From: Bugulina stolonifera
Taxonomy: Eukaryota; Bryozoa; Gymnolaemata; Cheilostomatida; Bugulidae
Assembly (NCBI GenBank): GCA_935421135.1
Contig: OW285195.1
Span: 15,080,158 to 15,144,157, forward strand
Direction: 5' to 3'
DNA length: 64,000 nt
The notes under the pieces are model-generated. The model was not told where the DNA came from, did not search any database, and saw only the letters and a program-made list of their open reading frames with translations. Every line of letters starts with the position of its first letter. Position 1 is the stretch's first letter. Below are positions 9,985-23,100 of the stretch, piece by piece. The translations under genes and the position numbers were made by a program.

Positions 9985-12451
9985 TAAGCAAATTTATAAA
10001 TAAATATAATGTATGTTTTTATGTTACTAAAAATACATAGTTACAAATAATGTATCCTATAATGTAAATCTACATTGCAATAAAAACATTAATATTTGCA
10101 GTTTAGATTTAAAGTGTTACAAGACTATTTCACTGTTGACATTCTATAGACATCAATACGCAATATTCCCATCACGCTATATCTACATCTTGTTATTATC
10201 AATCTGCTAGTGCATGCATATGCTGTAACTGTTTTTGAGATCATACTCTCTTATCATCAAAACTTACCATTAATAATATAATGCGATAGTAATCCTCTAA
10301 CAGTACAATTATGTAATACTCAGTAATATGACGCTACAGTAATAAGATAATACATACAAACAATGCAGTAATACAATAATACAATAATAATACAGAAATT
10401 TGACACATATACGCAAACAATACAGTAATATACAGCAATAGATCTCATATATTATGTTTACAGCAAATAAGCCTTTCGTGTATAATTATACAATGCTATA
10501 ATTATGTTCTTGTACATATGAATGATTTATATACATTATATAATATAATAATGTTATACATGTGTGACATCCTGTATTAAATGATATAAGCAGGAGTTAT
10601 GTGATGATCCTCAGTTAGTCATATCTTCACACTATGTGGGTGGTAGATATAACGTACCCACCCTATCTCTGGTGACTGTTGCTTATGTATACTGTGGGGG
10701 AGTAAAGAGGGGAAAGAGTTGAACATAGACTAAATTCACAGCGTTTCAACTTTTCCAACTGTGGGTCGATTAGGATCACTATATATAAAGACCATTAGGA
10801 ACTGGACATTTGCATTTGCAGATGACGACTAAAGCCATACATAAGTGAATACATGTAGATCCAAGGCAACGCATAACAACCCGTTCTGCTAACCATGCCA
10901 TGTGCACAGCCACAGATGATACACATATTGTACCTGGACATCTTATAATAGAAATATAGGCTTCAACCTGCGTAGGCTAACTGTCTACACTATATATACC
11001 CATGATAACCTACAGGCACAACTTTTCTGGCAGAAAAATAGTAAAACGATACCAATATAACACAATTTTATAACTTTAATAATATGTCATTGAAAATTTG
11101 ATAAGATCTTTAAAATTACAAAATGTATGGAAATTTTTCTGAATATTAATGTATAAATCATTTTTTTGGACCAAATTGTGATATGGCTGCCAAATAAGTC
11201 TTTGAAGTGGTTCTTTCTTTTTAGACCTTCTGGAGATCTATTAGTGATAGAATTTTTATACTTGCTGATAACAGGTATTGTGCCCGAATGAAAAGAAAAT
11301 ACTAAACTTCTATTCAAATGAGTGTTTTTAAATAAAATATTTCCGATGCAGATCAATGGAGTTGATAAATTGCCATTTTGATTCGGGAACATTATACTTT
11401 GTATTTTTTTAAAAAAACATGTTGTTGAACAACAACAAACTTTCAAAGCTTTAAAATTCTATTAAAGTATTTTTAATTAAATTATTTATCCATGAACATG
11501 AATATTAATTTGACTTGTATGCTTCAGTTAGCAAATGACTAAATTTTGTTATTTTCGTCTGTTAAAGAAAAATTGACAATAATTTATTCTACGACAATAG
11601 TTTGTGCTCCGGTAAAGTGATTAATCTGTATGAAGGAAACTGGTTTGATGTTTAGCAACAATCTCACAGTCTCTAGTCACGGACAGAAGTAATTTGGCCA
11701 CTTCCCAGTTCAGATTTCACTTCCCTAAACACGTGCATATCTCCCCAGTTCAGATTTCAAAAGAGATGAAATTACATAAATTGTTCAATTTCTATTCATT
11801 GCCAAGAGAAGAATTGAGAATTTTTTATTTCCTTGTTTAAATAAATATTTAATGTAAGTGCAAGTGTGTTGGAATACTACATGCATACATGTATATACAA
11901 CGTATATATATATATCCACACATTTACTTGTAAAATTGCTGTGCAATAGGCTCTTGATGTACATTGCAATTCTAGGTCTACAGTAGGCAAATCAATGCAA
12001 TATACTACAAGCCATGTACTTAGAAATACATGGCATGTATCATCATTCATCTACAAATTTGTAATTGCTTAGAGCTGGGAAATTGTGAGGTCTCCGAATG
12101 GTCATGTGGTGACCGTGGTGACCTGTGGTCACATGGTGATTGAGACGCATGCGCGTTGATGGGACAGCAGCGAGGGGGCTGTGGTCAGTCGCACTGAAGC
12201 AACAGTGCAGAGTGGAAGGCTCGTTTCGTGCTGTGTCATTATTCTGATTATTTGTCGTTTTCTTATGCTAATCACGTAGGTGGTGAAGGTGGTGGCTAAG
12301 GGGAGGCTGAAATCAAACAAGCTTTGTGCTTTATTTTCTGCATCTGCCAGCCTTAAAGTGTACATGTTTCTGAAACACAGCGTGTCCATATGACCAACTA
12401 AGACTTTGAAATATCATAAATTATGTAACCATCAATCATATTTGGTAGCAG
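9985..12451. other. AT-rich DNA without recognised genes
   Basis: It contains ATA/AAT-rich simple sequence (about 10300-10560) and an open minus-strand stretch (11087-11446) of low-complexity composition that resembles no known protein. Around 12096-12200 there is a GC-richer patch with the palindrome-like GTGGTCACATG and CATGTGGTGACC, possibly a promoter. Confidence 0.4.
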
Positions 12452-12608
12452 ATACACCTCTAGAATTAGAAATGTTTGTCATTACTAATTGTGAAATGAG
12501 GGCCTATCATCAACAAGGAAATTGGGTACAATTAAGAAACCTAACTTGCCTAGAAAATGATCCTGTTTATGATGTTTCATGCTTACACATAGCTAGATTC
12601 ATTCTGCA
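12452..12608 (+). CDS. Possible internal exon of an unrecognised gene
   Basis: An open stretch sits between an acceptor (TTGGTAGCAG before 12452) and a donor (CAG then GTGAGG at 12609). The translation includes LEMFVITNCEMRAYHQQGNW and ends CLHIARFILQ, a composition typical of a folded protein. No family is recognised, and continuity with the 9777-9984 stretch could not be shown. Confidence 0.33.
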
Positions 12609-13218
12609 GGTGAGGGAATGGGTGTCCTTGAGAAGACATAACACAGGCTAAGATGCACACAATAGCTTCAGAACTATAAAAATACAATCATGTAGCTGAT
12701 TGCTTACATCATTTACAATGTTATTGTTGAAAACTAGGTCAAACAGATTACTGGTGAATTAAGCTTGATAAATTATCCTGTTTTCTCTCTGAGTAAGAGT
12801 CATCGCGTTGAGTACTAGATCTCATTGTATGGGCGGCAGATAAACCCTGTCGTTATTAAACCGTTAAGTATTGAAAGCAGGATACATAAATAATCGGGAG
12901 TGTGGAATAGTAATAATCACTGATATTAATACACTCTGAGTTCTATCCAAGCATGTGGTAGGCTAGCCTAGGATCCAGATCTGTCAGAATAATTTGTGGT
13001 TAGGAAACACAACCAATCCTTTTCCTGTGTCAAAGAACGTGGAACCTAGTCTAAAATTATTAATAATGTACTTGATAAGTCTGAAAACAATGCCTCTAGT
13101 GGTTCAATATTTGCAACCTTCCTTATTGGTATCCACCTTTACCTAGTGCCATGTGGAGCCTATCACCTCTCATACTAATGTAGTCAATTGTATCAACTAT
13201 TGTGCAAGCAAGCGAACA

Positions 13219-13280
13219 CCAATTAAAAATGTCACAATATCTCATTTGCATAAAGAATTTTCCTCCTAGTTTTATATAAA
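13219..13280 (+). promoter_or_regulatory. Gene C core promoter: CCAAT, POU octamer, TATA
   Basis: CCAAT (13219-13223) is followed after 20 bp by ATTTGCATAA (13244-13253) and after 19 bp by TATATAAA (13273-13280). The start codon is 61 bp past the end of the TATA box. Spacing and orientation match the promoter of gene B almost exactly, although the intervening sequence does not. Confidence 0.7.
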
Positions 13281-13341
13281 TATTTGATAGTCTAAGGTTA
13301 CATCATTTCCCATGCATGTACACACAGTAACAGGAGACAAT

Positions 13342-15750
13342 ATGAGGTTCTATTCAGCAGCTGCTCTCTTGGTCCTGTACCTTAGTGTCCTACCGTCAGC
13401 AGAGGGTCAAAGTAAGTGATACACCTCGTAGTAAATAAGAGGTTGGAAACTGGTAAAATAATATGCATGCTTCATTTTACATTAAGATTTGATATGACAG
13501 TATTGTAGCGCTTACATTTGTCATGTATCTACCTTTTGTTTGAAGGAGCATGAAGAGCTCATGTACAATTGTACATGTATATATTATAATGTTTATAGAA
13601 TATTATATTTATACAGTAAAATGATGATCTTACATATTAAACAAACAATCTGCGCAATCAGCACTAATGATAATTGTGCATTTGTAATCACCTGTTACAA
13701 ATTTACTAAAAATTGAAATTTCTACCTCCAATCATTATTATTTCATTATTATGTGTTTAATTCCTGTTATATTTTCTATTAGAAGTAACAAACAAATAAA
13801 TAATTTGCTAATTTCCAGTGTCTGGACTGCAAAGAAATTTCAAAATTGTATATGTTTCTCCACCTTTTGCAGGACGGCGGTGTTCCCCCAGAGGATGTCC
13901 ACTTAGTCGGTGTGGAAAGCTGTCACCAGGACAGACGCCATACTCCTGCCCTAAAGGTTACGTGACAGATCACTGCGGTTGTGAAGACCAGGACTGCCAG
14001 TGTGGTCAGTATTTACTGTAGTCCTACATACAATGAATATGTTATACTTATACATACATATAAGTATTGAATTTTAGTACCAGCCTGCGTTTTTATGGCT
14101 AAAACAGAGACAGATGTTCCTCATCTCACTTTGGACTTTGCCCTGCATAACGTATGCTGAAAGTTCCAACTGCTAATCAATCCACATTGGTGTTTGTTAT
14201 GTGTATGTTTTTGCTTTACGTACAGCACATTTGTAATGATTGCATGTAGTATTTACATGTACATCTGAAAATAATTACTATTTTATTGTATTCTTCTTTC
14301 CAATACAATCTTGGTTGAAGGGCATTGTAATACCATTTCTACTACAGGATGCGCAAGCTTGTCCTATTTATTTAGGAAAACAGATTTGATAAATATGATC
14401 ACAAGAAGTTCACCATTACCATGTGCAAATTCCTTATTAAATTCTTCTTAAGGGAATCAAATTGGATTTTAATCTCCTCCTGAACCAGTTGAGTTGTCAG
14501 TAAAACATTTATTGTGTTATTCTATCTCAAGTTTTGATTTATTGGTTGGTTTTTACAATTTTCTAGCTGAATGCACTCCATTTGACCAGACCATGAACTG
14601 TAGATACGGATATAGAACAAGGCGGGGCTGTCCTGCTAACCGATGTTGTAAGTACATTTCCAAATGTGAACTAAGGCTAAAATACTTTATTTCAGTGTAA
14701 TATTCTTGCAACAATCGGCATGGAAATTTATTACCATTGAAACCTTCGAAAGTATTAGCAAATCAAAGGCTATAAATGATTATTTATCTGAACATATAAT
14801 ATCTTTTAATCATTGTAGTAAAATATCTCAAATATCTTGAGCAATTTGCTATTCAAACAACTTGTGTTACTGCTGTACCGATTCAAGTAGCATAGCCTGT
14901 GATCCTACACAGATTTGATTTCGTACTGTTATATTTCTTCTAGATTCCAGGCTACCAAAAATAAAAACTAGATGCCCCAACAATCAGGAGCCTTTGGGTG
15001 AAATTGGTCATAGCTGCTCCAGAAAAAATCAATGCAGAGCTCCAGAAATCTGTTGCAAAACCCATGAGTCTGGTTCAAGGAACTGTGTGGCTGGTATACC
15101 GTGAGTTTTCTAAACAATCACCTGCTATAACCTGCAAATAACTTTGAAACTTGGTCAGCTTCAAAATCAGAATGAACTTGTCGCTTAGCAGTTTGTTTAC
15201 CTGTGGATATCAAGGTCAACTAACAATAAATGTATATTTTATGGTCTGTTTTCTAATAAATTGTATCAAATTTTCAGGGTGGAACCAGTAGAGCCCTTCC
15301 CACCTAGCTGTGAAGGCTCAGTTCCATATCCAGGTACAACACCAGAAGAACACTGTAGCATAGAAAACAAATGTCCTGTAGGATACACCTGCTGCTCTGT
15401 TAAAGTGGGCTATTTCCCACAGAACCTCTGTAGAAAGTAAGTATAGGAATGTCTACCTCACATAACATGGCAGATAGTAAGTGTAATATAGGAATGTCTA
15501 CCCTTCATAACATGGCAGAAGGTAGTATTAGTGTCGTATACCTCACACAATATGGCAGGCAACGCTAAAGTGCCCAGACACAGATATATGTACATGTATT
15601 ATAGTACAATACCTTACTCTCTAGACTCCACTCTCCCTATGCATTGAAAAAAAATTCATGTAATTATGATATTCTACATCAGTTACACTGTATTTGAATT
15701 TTTAATGCAGGCCTACTTGGCTTAAGAGTTTGAGAAATATTTACAAATGA
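13342..15750 (+). CDS. Gene C: secreted antistasin plus two WAP-like domains (about 212 aa, 6 exons)
   Basis: Exons 13342-13411, 13873-14004, 14567-14647, 14944-15100, 15278-15436 and 15711-15750 are phase-consistent (1,1,1,2,2). Exon 1 gives a signal peptide (MRFYSAAALLVLYLSVLPSA). Exon 2 carries CPKGYVTDHCGCEDQDCQC. Exon 3 is 81 nt, as in genes A and B, and encodes CRYGYRTRRGCP. Exon 4 holds a WAP-like core (CSRKNQCRAPEICC). Exon 5 adds a second WAP-like unit (CSIENKCPVGYTCC) absent from A and B. The last exon gives a short basic tail and AATAAA follows at 15897-15902. An alternative last exon after the acceptor at 16750 would give a nine-residue tail. Secretion is supported by the leader; protease inhibition is inferred from family. 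Confidence 0.82.
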
Positions 15751-18700
15751 AGCACTTGAATGAATAATTTCTATACAACAAAATAATCCAAAATACTTGA
15801 CATTCACCTAATCAACAGCGTTTTGAATCTGAATTGGTAAAGAGGGCATGAGAACATTTTCCAATAATAATAACAGTGCGTGCCATTCCCCATGTAAATA
15901 AATCCACCGTATTACAACTGCTGGCATGAGAAACTAACTCAAAAAGGAAGTGAATGAAATCATAGATGTTGAGATCTCAAACGTAATTATTTTCAATTGC
16001 CAAATAGTTAATTTTTGGCAAAGAGTGGATATTTAATTTACATTTTTGCACACAGTGTAATTTCCAGAGCTGAATCATCTCACTGCACCAGCGGTTCCTG
16101 AGTGGTTGCTCTAAACCACCCTACAATAGTTTTACTAAACCACCCTACAATACCAGTCCAACCAGCCTAAAAAATTTGGTAATTCACTTCAGGCTATTTG
16201 AATAATAAAATCAAATAACCCTCTTTGTGCATTTCCAACTTCACACATATTTTGATGGAGACTTCCTTTGGTTAATGGTGCGTAAATAATTTATATGTTG
16301 ACCATGATTGCTCTGGCACTTTATTAGTCATCAATAAGCTCTACAAATATATGTTTCTATGTGTTCCATAGGTAACGTAACGTAACTAGTGTCTACATTG
16401 TAAGTAACTCATACCATGTCAAACAATAGTAATGTGCCATCAGCAAAGTATAACTGGAGTTATCCCGCCTTAGGTCTTGTTTTTTAAACTAATTACCACA
16501 AATGTGGCACACTGAAGGCACAAAACTAGATTGGTGATACATTTCTCTGATTGACCAATCTGGCGAGAGTCATTGCCCAGCTTGACCATCGAATATCACT
16601 CAATCTTTCAAATCAAATGTAATACAATGCAGTACATTGTATAATGTATTTATCATTTAGTATTTAGTACATGTTTTAGTTTGTTTTACGATTAATGTAA
16701 AAAAGACAAACTGCCTGTAAAGTCTTTTATAACTCTGCTGCTATTTACAGGTTGCCACAAACTAGTGTCTGGTACTGATTTCAAACTAGGGAAGACGCAG
16801 ACTTTCTTTGATATCTACAATCAAGACTTCATCAGGTGTATTTATATCATGGGCTGTTAGTTTTAGTAACTGTATACACGTATCGCATGTTCATATATCT
16901 ATTGTGATGTCTGTATCATAGCCATGACTATTATTAATTATATAATTATAATTTACTTCAGCAGATTCTGTGAAATTATATTTAAAATTTAGTTTATATT
17001 TCATACTTGAATAAATTATTTTTTGATGAACAAACTTGTATCTGCTTACAGAGCTCTGTGCATTCTCAAAGAATAAAGTACTTTATGGTAATAAAATTTT
17101 TTGTTAATTTTCTCAAAATTATTTAAAACAGATGTTGTGTTTTCTTTTTCAATAGCTTATCAATGAGACTTTGTAAATACAGTAATTACACATGTGACCG
17201 ATAATCTAGGCTGATGAGTGAAAAATTGGCCCTAATACATGCATAAATTGGTCAATTATAGCAGTTCATTTTATAAAACTAGACAACCTAGACTGGTCTC
17301 CATATAGACAACTCTCAGTCAAACTGAGTTACTTCAACATAGAATGCGGGTAGCAAATGAGATGAGAACACAAGCTAACATAAGTCCATTAGTCTCTTAA
17401 CTGTGTTCATTTTTTTTGCTTCAGATTTGCCGTTCCATTCTAAAACACATTTTTGATCAAGTGTTATATTGGTTTAGTTTAGGGTCTTAGTGTTGTAGCC
17501 TTATGTGCACTCACCTTAGTAAGTATACGAGACTTGACGGGTCTATGTATGCACAGTGCTCAGTTACTAATGTGCATCAATATTATCAACATGATCACAT
17601 ACCTACTACTTGACGCCTGGTATCGTAGAATATTCTATTTCTGTATTCCGTATTTTCACACATAAATGGATAATTGAAATATTATACAATGTATAACATA
17701 GACAATGGAAGTGTAGATAAAATCGGCTGTAATAGTGTTGGTATTTTGTCAGATAACATATTGCATATATTTAGAAATAACACAACTTTTGATGTTATTG
17801 GCAATATACCCTGTTATGGCGTAACCAGCTTTCCTTTTCACAGGGATTATTAAAGTATTGCTTTGGCATTCTGCCCAACACACTCATGCTAACCTGGCAA
17901 TAATTTTGACATTTCATTAGAATCATAAATATTCCCATATTTTACGACATTTTCCCTTTAGTACTAGAAGTACAGTAGCCTGTTGGTCTTGAGCAAAAAG
18001 ACTGAAGAGCCTATGTGACATTATGAATTATTCAAATTTAAATAAAATGAAGAGGTAAAAAGTATTTAGAACAATTGCCATTGCATCTTGTTAGGATTGC
18101 CTGGGTTCTGGATCTCAAAAAGTGGGGTGGGGTGGGGTAGGAAGAGTTGGTGACTGAATGTGGAGCTCAGTTTAAGAATGCGAATGACACAAGTTCAAGA
18201 GTCAACCACCCATACAGTATACACACATGTTCTGCTACAGTCAACCACCCATACACACAGGTTTTGCTACAGTCAACTACCCATACAAACAGGTTTTGTA
18301 AATGCTACAATCTACATGTACATGTACAATGTATCTTGTATTTCTGCCAATGCCTGCTGTTTTAGATGACATGGTTTTACTATGTATATTTATGGCACTT
18401 GGCTGTCTCCAGGTGGTATACTACACCCGCCCATTGTTCCCATGCCAATGCTCTAAAGTATTTCCCATTATCACAGATGACTGGCAAGCACACACTATAA
18501 TATTATAATATTGTACTGGGATGTAACTCCCCCATCATTGTTGGAATTTACACATACATAATAATTATTTACATGCAAGTTGAGTAAGCATTGACAGACA
18601 ACTTCCACTTTTAAGATTAGGAGCTCTACTGATGTCTAGGTTGTTGCACCAAAGCAAATAACCATATCAAGGTGTACTCTATAAAAACTCTGTTTTGATT

Positions 18701-18766
18701 AAGAGAGGAGACAACTCCGCAGTGAATATACTGATGACATGTGATGATGGGGGAGGGGGGGCTTTA
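15751..18766. other. Non-coding DNA downstream of gene C
   Basis: It holds the 3' UTR of gene C, further AATAAA sites near 17010 and 17070, and a degenerate repeat at about 18200-18300 in which GTCAACCACCCATACA recurs three times with 33-39 bp spacing. No other gene is recognised. Confidence 0.45.
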
Positions 18767-19010
18767 TGCAATATTCACACTGCTATTTATACCAACTACT
18801 AGCGACGAGCAGCCAACACTAGCCACAATCTGGTTAGCTATTACTATACTATAGCTAGCACTTGTTAGTTAGCGGCGGGGTTTAAAGTTCAGCATGTTGA
18901 ACTCATTGACCCCTACCGCTCACTGGAGCATGTCACTATATAATTTAGTTGTGGTTAGCGTTGGCCACTCGCCGCTAGTAGTTGGTATAAACGACAGTGT
19001 GAATGTTGCA
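18767..19010. mobile_element. PIF/Harbinger-like MITE, 244 bp
   Basis: Terminal inverted repeats of about 62 bp begin TGCAATATTCACACTG on the left and, read from the other strand, TGCAACATTCACACTG on the right, with roughly nine mismatches, mostly transitions. A TTA trinucleotide flanks each end (18764-18766 and 19011-19013), the target duplication expected for PIF/Harbinger. There is no coding capacity. Confidence 0.8.
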
Positions 19011-19013
19011 TTA

Positions 19014-20141
19014 GCAGCCCTCTAGAAGTAGATATAAACTTAGTTTAAAATATAAAATTTTATGGCAACTTCTAAAGCATATAATAAACATACATACATA
19101 TAAACATAATATACTAACGTTTTTGGGACTCTTTTTGAATTTTCACATACATGTAGCTTGTTTATAGTAGTTGTCCTCTCTTTGTCACGTTTAATAAAGA
19201 GAGAAAATAACTCCTTGTTCATTAAACATTACTAACAATACAATCATGTTATAACAAGAAATCTGATGCATCCAGCAAAGAACGTAAATTTTATTGTAAA
19301 AGTTGTATGCACATTGTAATGAACTATTGCAGCTTTAATTCATAGTTTATACCCGCAAGCCACAACTGCTTAGCTATCTACATGTACATGTATGTACATT
19401 GTACAGTACCCCAAATGGCTGTAATAAAACTGAAGTTGTCTGCTCATGCATAGGCATACAAGTTTACAATGGGTAATACAGTCAGTCACCCATTTACAAG
19501 TTGACCAATGCGCGAATGTGCTGATGTGCAAGCGATTATTTACACACGCGGTTTCTCTACTGCCATTTGTTTTTGCCCTCATCACGATGTTGAATTTTGT
19601 TAAAGGGCTGCAAATTTAGCTAGCAGTGAATTGGTATCACATGGCTAAACTAGCTGTGATGCTACTAGTTATGCAAGTCAAAGATATTGATGCATGCATC
19701 ACAGAGCACTACAAAAGCTGTAGTAGTAACTACTGTCTTACATTGTAGGAGGTACATGGATTGTGCTCCATTGTAATTTGATAGATGAACTGAAGAGCAT
19801 CCAACACTAATTTAAATAATCTAAGCATTAAAATTATGCGGTGGTGGATGCAACGTAAGGAAATTATAGAAAAAAAACTTTTTCCACTACCGCCAACTAA
19901 CGGTAACATTACCGATGTTATACGTAGATTTATCTCATAGACTGATTTCTCACATCATAAAATAAGTACTACTTCTACAAATTATTACTAGTAGAGCGAT
20001 ACCCCTATTTATAACAAGGTGTAAATCTTCCACTGTTATTGTATCCCTGGCCCAATATCAGCTTGCACACAGACAGTCATGTATTATATTATATATGTAT
20101 CTGGAGCAAATCATTTACATTAGTCAACTGCAGAGTCAAAC
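19014..20141. other. Intergenic DNA upstream of the dehydrogenase gene
   Basis: No exon is recognised. It includes TACATGTACATGTATGTACA palindromic simple sequence near 19380. The stretch just before 20142 is the likely 5' UTR and promoter, but only weak TATATATG-like sequence near 20090 is visible. Confidence 0.4.
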
Positions 20142-23100
20142 ATGGAGCAAGAAAATTTAGCTGCTGTTCTGCATGGACCCTGTGAGGTGAAAATTGTAAG
20201 TATACGTGGCACTTAGTCTAGCACACAGTTCCAAGTTAGGAGATGGTGGAGAAGCTGTTGGCAGGTATGAACAGAGCTCCAGGCATAATTTCAGAACATT
20301 CCAATGTTTTTGATGAAGAAGGTATGCATTTTTGTGATTATTATAACGTAATGTTTTCTTATTTACTCACTCAAGATTTCATATACAGTAGTGTATATAA
20401 ACTTAGTACGCTTATACGATGTAATAACAATCTTCCTAGATAGTGCAGCTTTGATTAATTTGAAACCAAAAGCAGTTGAAATCAAAGCTCACCAAGTGGG
20501 TTCAACTACTTACTAACTTTTGTTGTAATATGTTCTGTTTGTAAATATAAATATGATAGGAACACTAATTAGTGTATTTTCTCTTCAGGAACCTTGGCCA
20601 GTTGAGGAACCAAAACACGGAGGTAAATTTTAAATCTCAAAATATTCGTAGTAAACTTGCAATTTAATGATTTTGTTACAACGTAAGCCATTATTTTTTA
20701 TATAACAAGTCTAACACCTTTCCTACAGAGATTCAAGCTAAGATTCATTCAGTCGGAGTATGTGGTACTGATATACATTACTGGAAAAGTGGGGCACTGT
20801 TTGACCAGCCCCTACCTTCACCAATGGTGTTGGGCCATGAAACATCAGCTACGGTTATCAAAGTAGGACCAGGTGTAGAGAAGTTCAAACCAGGTAATTA
20901 AACATGAATTCATTCACTAGAAACTCACTCTCTCAGACAGGTGTACTTGCAGGGTAACAGAACTGAAAATCTGGTAGGAAACTTTGATAGAATCGGATCT
21001 AAGTGGAAACAGTAAATTACAGCTTCAACATCTTCTAAACCCTCCATTGTGCCCTTGTTTTGTAGGAGACCGAGTGCACTTGCACCCAGGCCCCGCTTGC
21101 CACAGATGTGAGTGTTGCATGGTGGGTAAAGAGCACAACTGCCAATATATCAAACTGGGTAAAATGTTCCACGGACATATTAGAAGGATATGCAATCACC
21201 CTGAGGAGTGGACCTTTAGGTAAACAGAATACTAAATGTAGTTCTTATTCTATTTGACCAGCAATCTTTGATTTGAGTGTACCCCATTCACTGTATAGTT
21301 TCTAACTATAAAGCCTGATATTATTTTGAGTTTCTTGGCTTTCTTGTCATACAAAAACCTGCTGTAGTTACAAGTAGATTCAGAATAACAGTATGCTGTT
21401 ATTATTTTATTTAGAATAAGTCTACATGTATACCACAATGCATTAGGGTCATACTAACCAAACAATAGAGATGCTGACTTTGTTCTATATTGCTAATAAT
21501 ATACGGCACTGCTGACGACTTTAAATGTACATACTCTGTCAGAATCCCAGAAAACCTGACGATGGACGAAGGAGCGCTAATCGAGCCATGGGTAGTAGGA
21601 GTATATGCCGTTGATAAGGCTGCTGTTACAGTAGGACAGAAGTGTGCCATAATAGGGGCTGGAGCAATCGGTGTGATGGTATTCCTGGCAGCTAAGCTTG
21701 CAGGGGCTGTTGATATATGTATTGTTGGTAAGCCGTTAACTGCATAATAATAAATGCACTTATTTTAATTATGTAATCATTTATCTCTATGACTCTTCTG
21801 TTACTTGGCACATGGCAGCCAGATATTCTATGCTATACAATATGTAGCAAACATGATAACTGAAACTGAAGATGGACATTATTATAATGAGTATTTTTTT
21901 CCTCAACAATTAATGTAATTTTATAAGCCGTCAAATCAAGTAGGTCTCCATTTGTGGTCATGCAAGAACAAAATATGAGTTATCTTATTGTTCCTTGTAA
22001 ATTAACTAGCATATACACACCCTATGGCGCTACAGAAATAGTATGAAACAGCCAAGTCTAACATATAATTAGTTAATATCATGAGCACAATACAGCAGAT
22101 ACGTAATTGGTACTTCCTGTCAACACTTACATGGTGTATAAGGTAAGTACCAATTCAAATATTATTGTTCTGTATCTCACAGATATCTCAGAGTCAAAGT
22201 TGCAACTGATATCTAAAGTTGGAGACTGCAAGACTGTCCTGGCAAGCCGAGACCCCAAGGAAACCGCCAGAAAGATAGAGGAATGTCTTGGAGGGAAGCC
22301 AGACGTTGCTTTTGATGCCTCATGTACCGGACCAGGAATTACTACTGCCATTTATGTAAGTCTAATAAGAAACTAAGGCTATATCCACAGTAGATATTTA
22401 ACGACGCTCGATTAAACCCATAATTTTAATATTTCATCATCTGTGCCATTACATGTATGTAGCAAATATTTTTCTTTGACACCAATTTTTTAAACTGATA
22501 ATATAGGGTGACATGGCCCCTCCTCCTCAATATAACAAAACTGATAGACTGAAGTTCATAGGTTGTCATCTGTGAACATTGTGATCTAGATTTCACAGGC
22601 TAAGTTAGGCAAATAATTATATACATGTACATGTACATTTACAGTGTACACTATGTATTACCATAATACGGGTATCTTCCAAAAGTCTATTGATGTATAT
22701 GCACTATAAAATAAGGTACTGTACCATTGAACCACTTAACCACTGTAATGCTGAACCACTGAACCACCGTTATGCTGAACCACTTAACTGCTGTAGCACC
22801 ACTATACCATTGTTCCATTGTGCCACTGTACCACTGTATCCTCTTTATCCACTGTAACCACTATATCTACTGTACAGCTGTACCATCACACCACTGCATC
22901 CACTGTAAACCACTGTTAGTTTTGTGTTTGCAACTTTTGCCTTACAGCGAATACTCTGTTTCAGACCGCCAAACCATGTGGCAAAGTGGTATTAGCTGGT
23001 CTAGCACCTGACAACTGTACGCTGCCAATGCAGCATGCTGCCATCAATGAGATAGACATCTTGAATCTGGTCAGATATGGCACATGGTAAGTGGACCACA

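Noticed and set aside
11087..11446. 119-codon minus-strand frame
   Set aside because: AT-rich, low-complexity composition, no recognised domain and no splice or promoter context.
12129..12389. 86-codon minus-strand frame near the GC-rich patch
   Set aside because: No family resemblance and no supporting splice sites. The patch is more plausibly regulatory.
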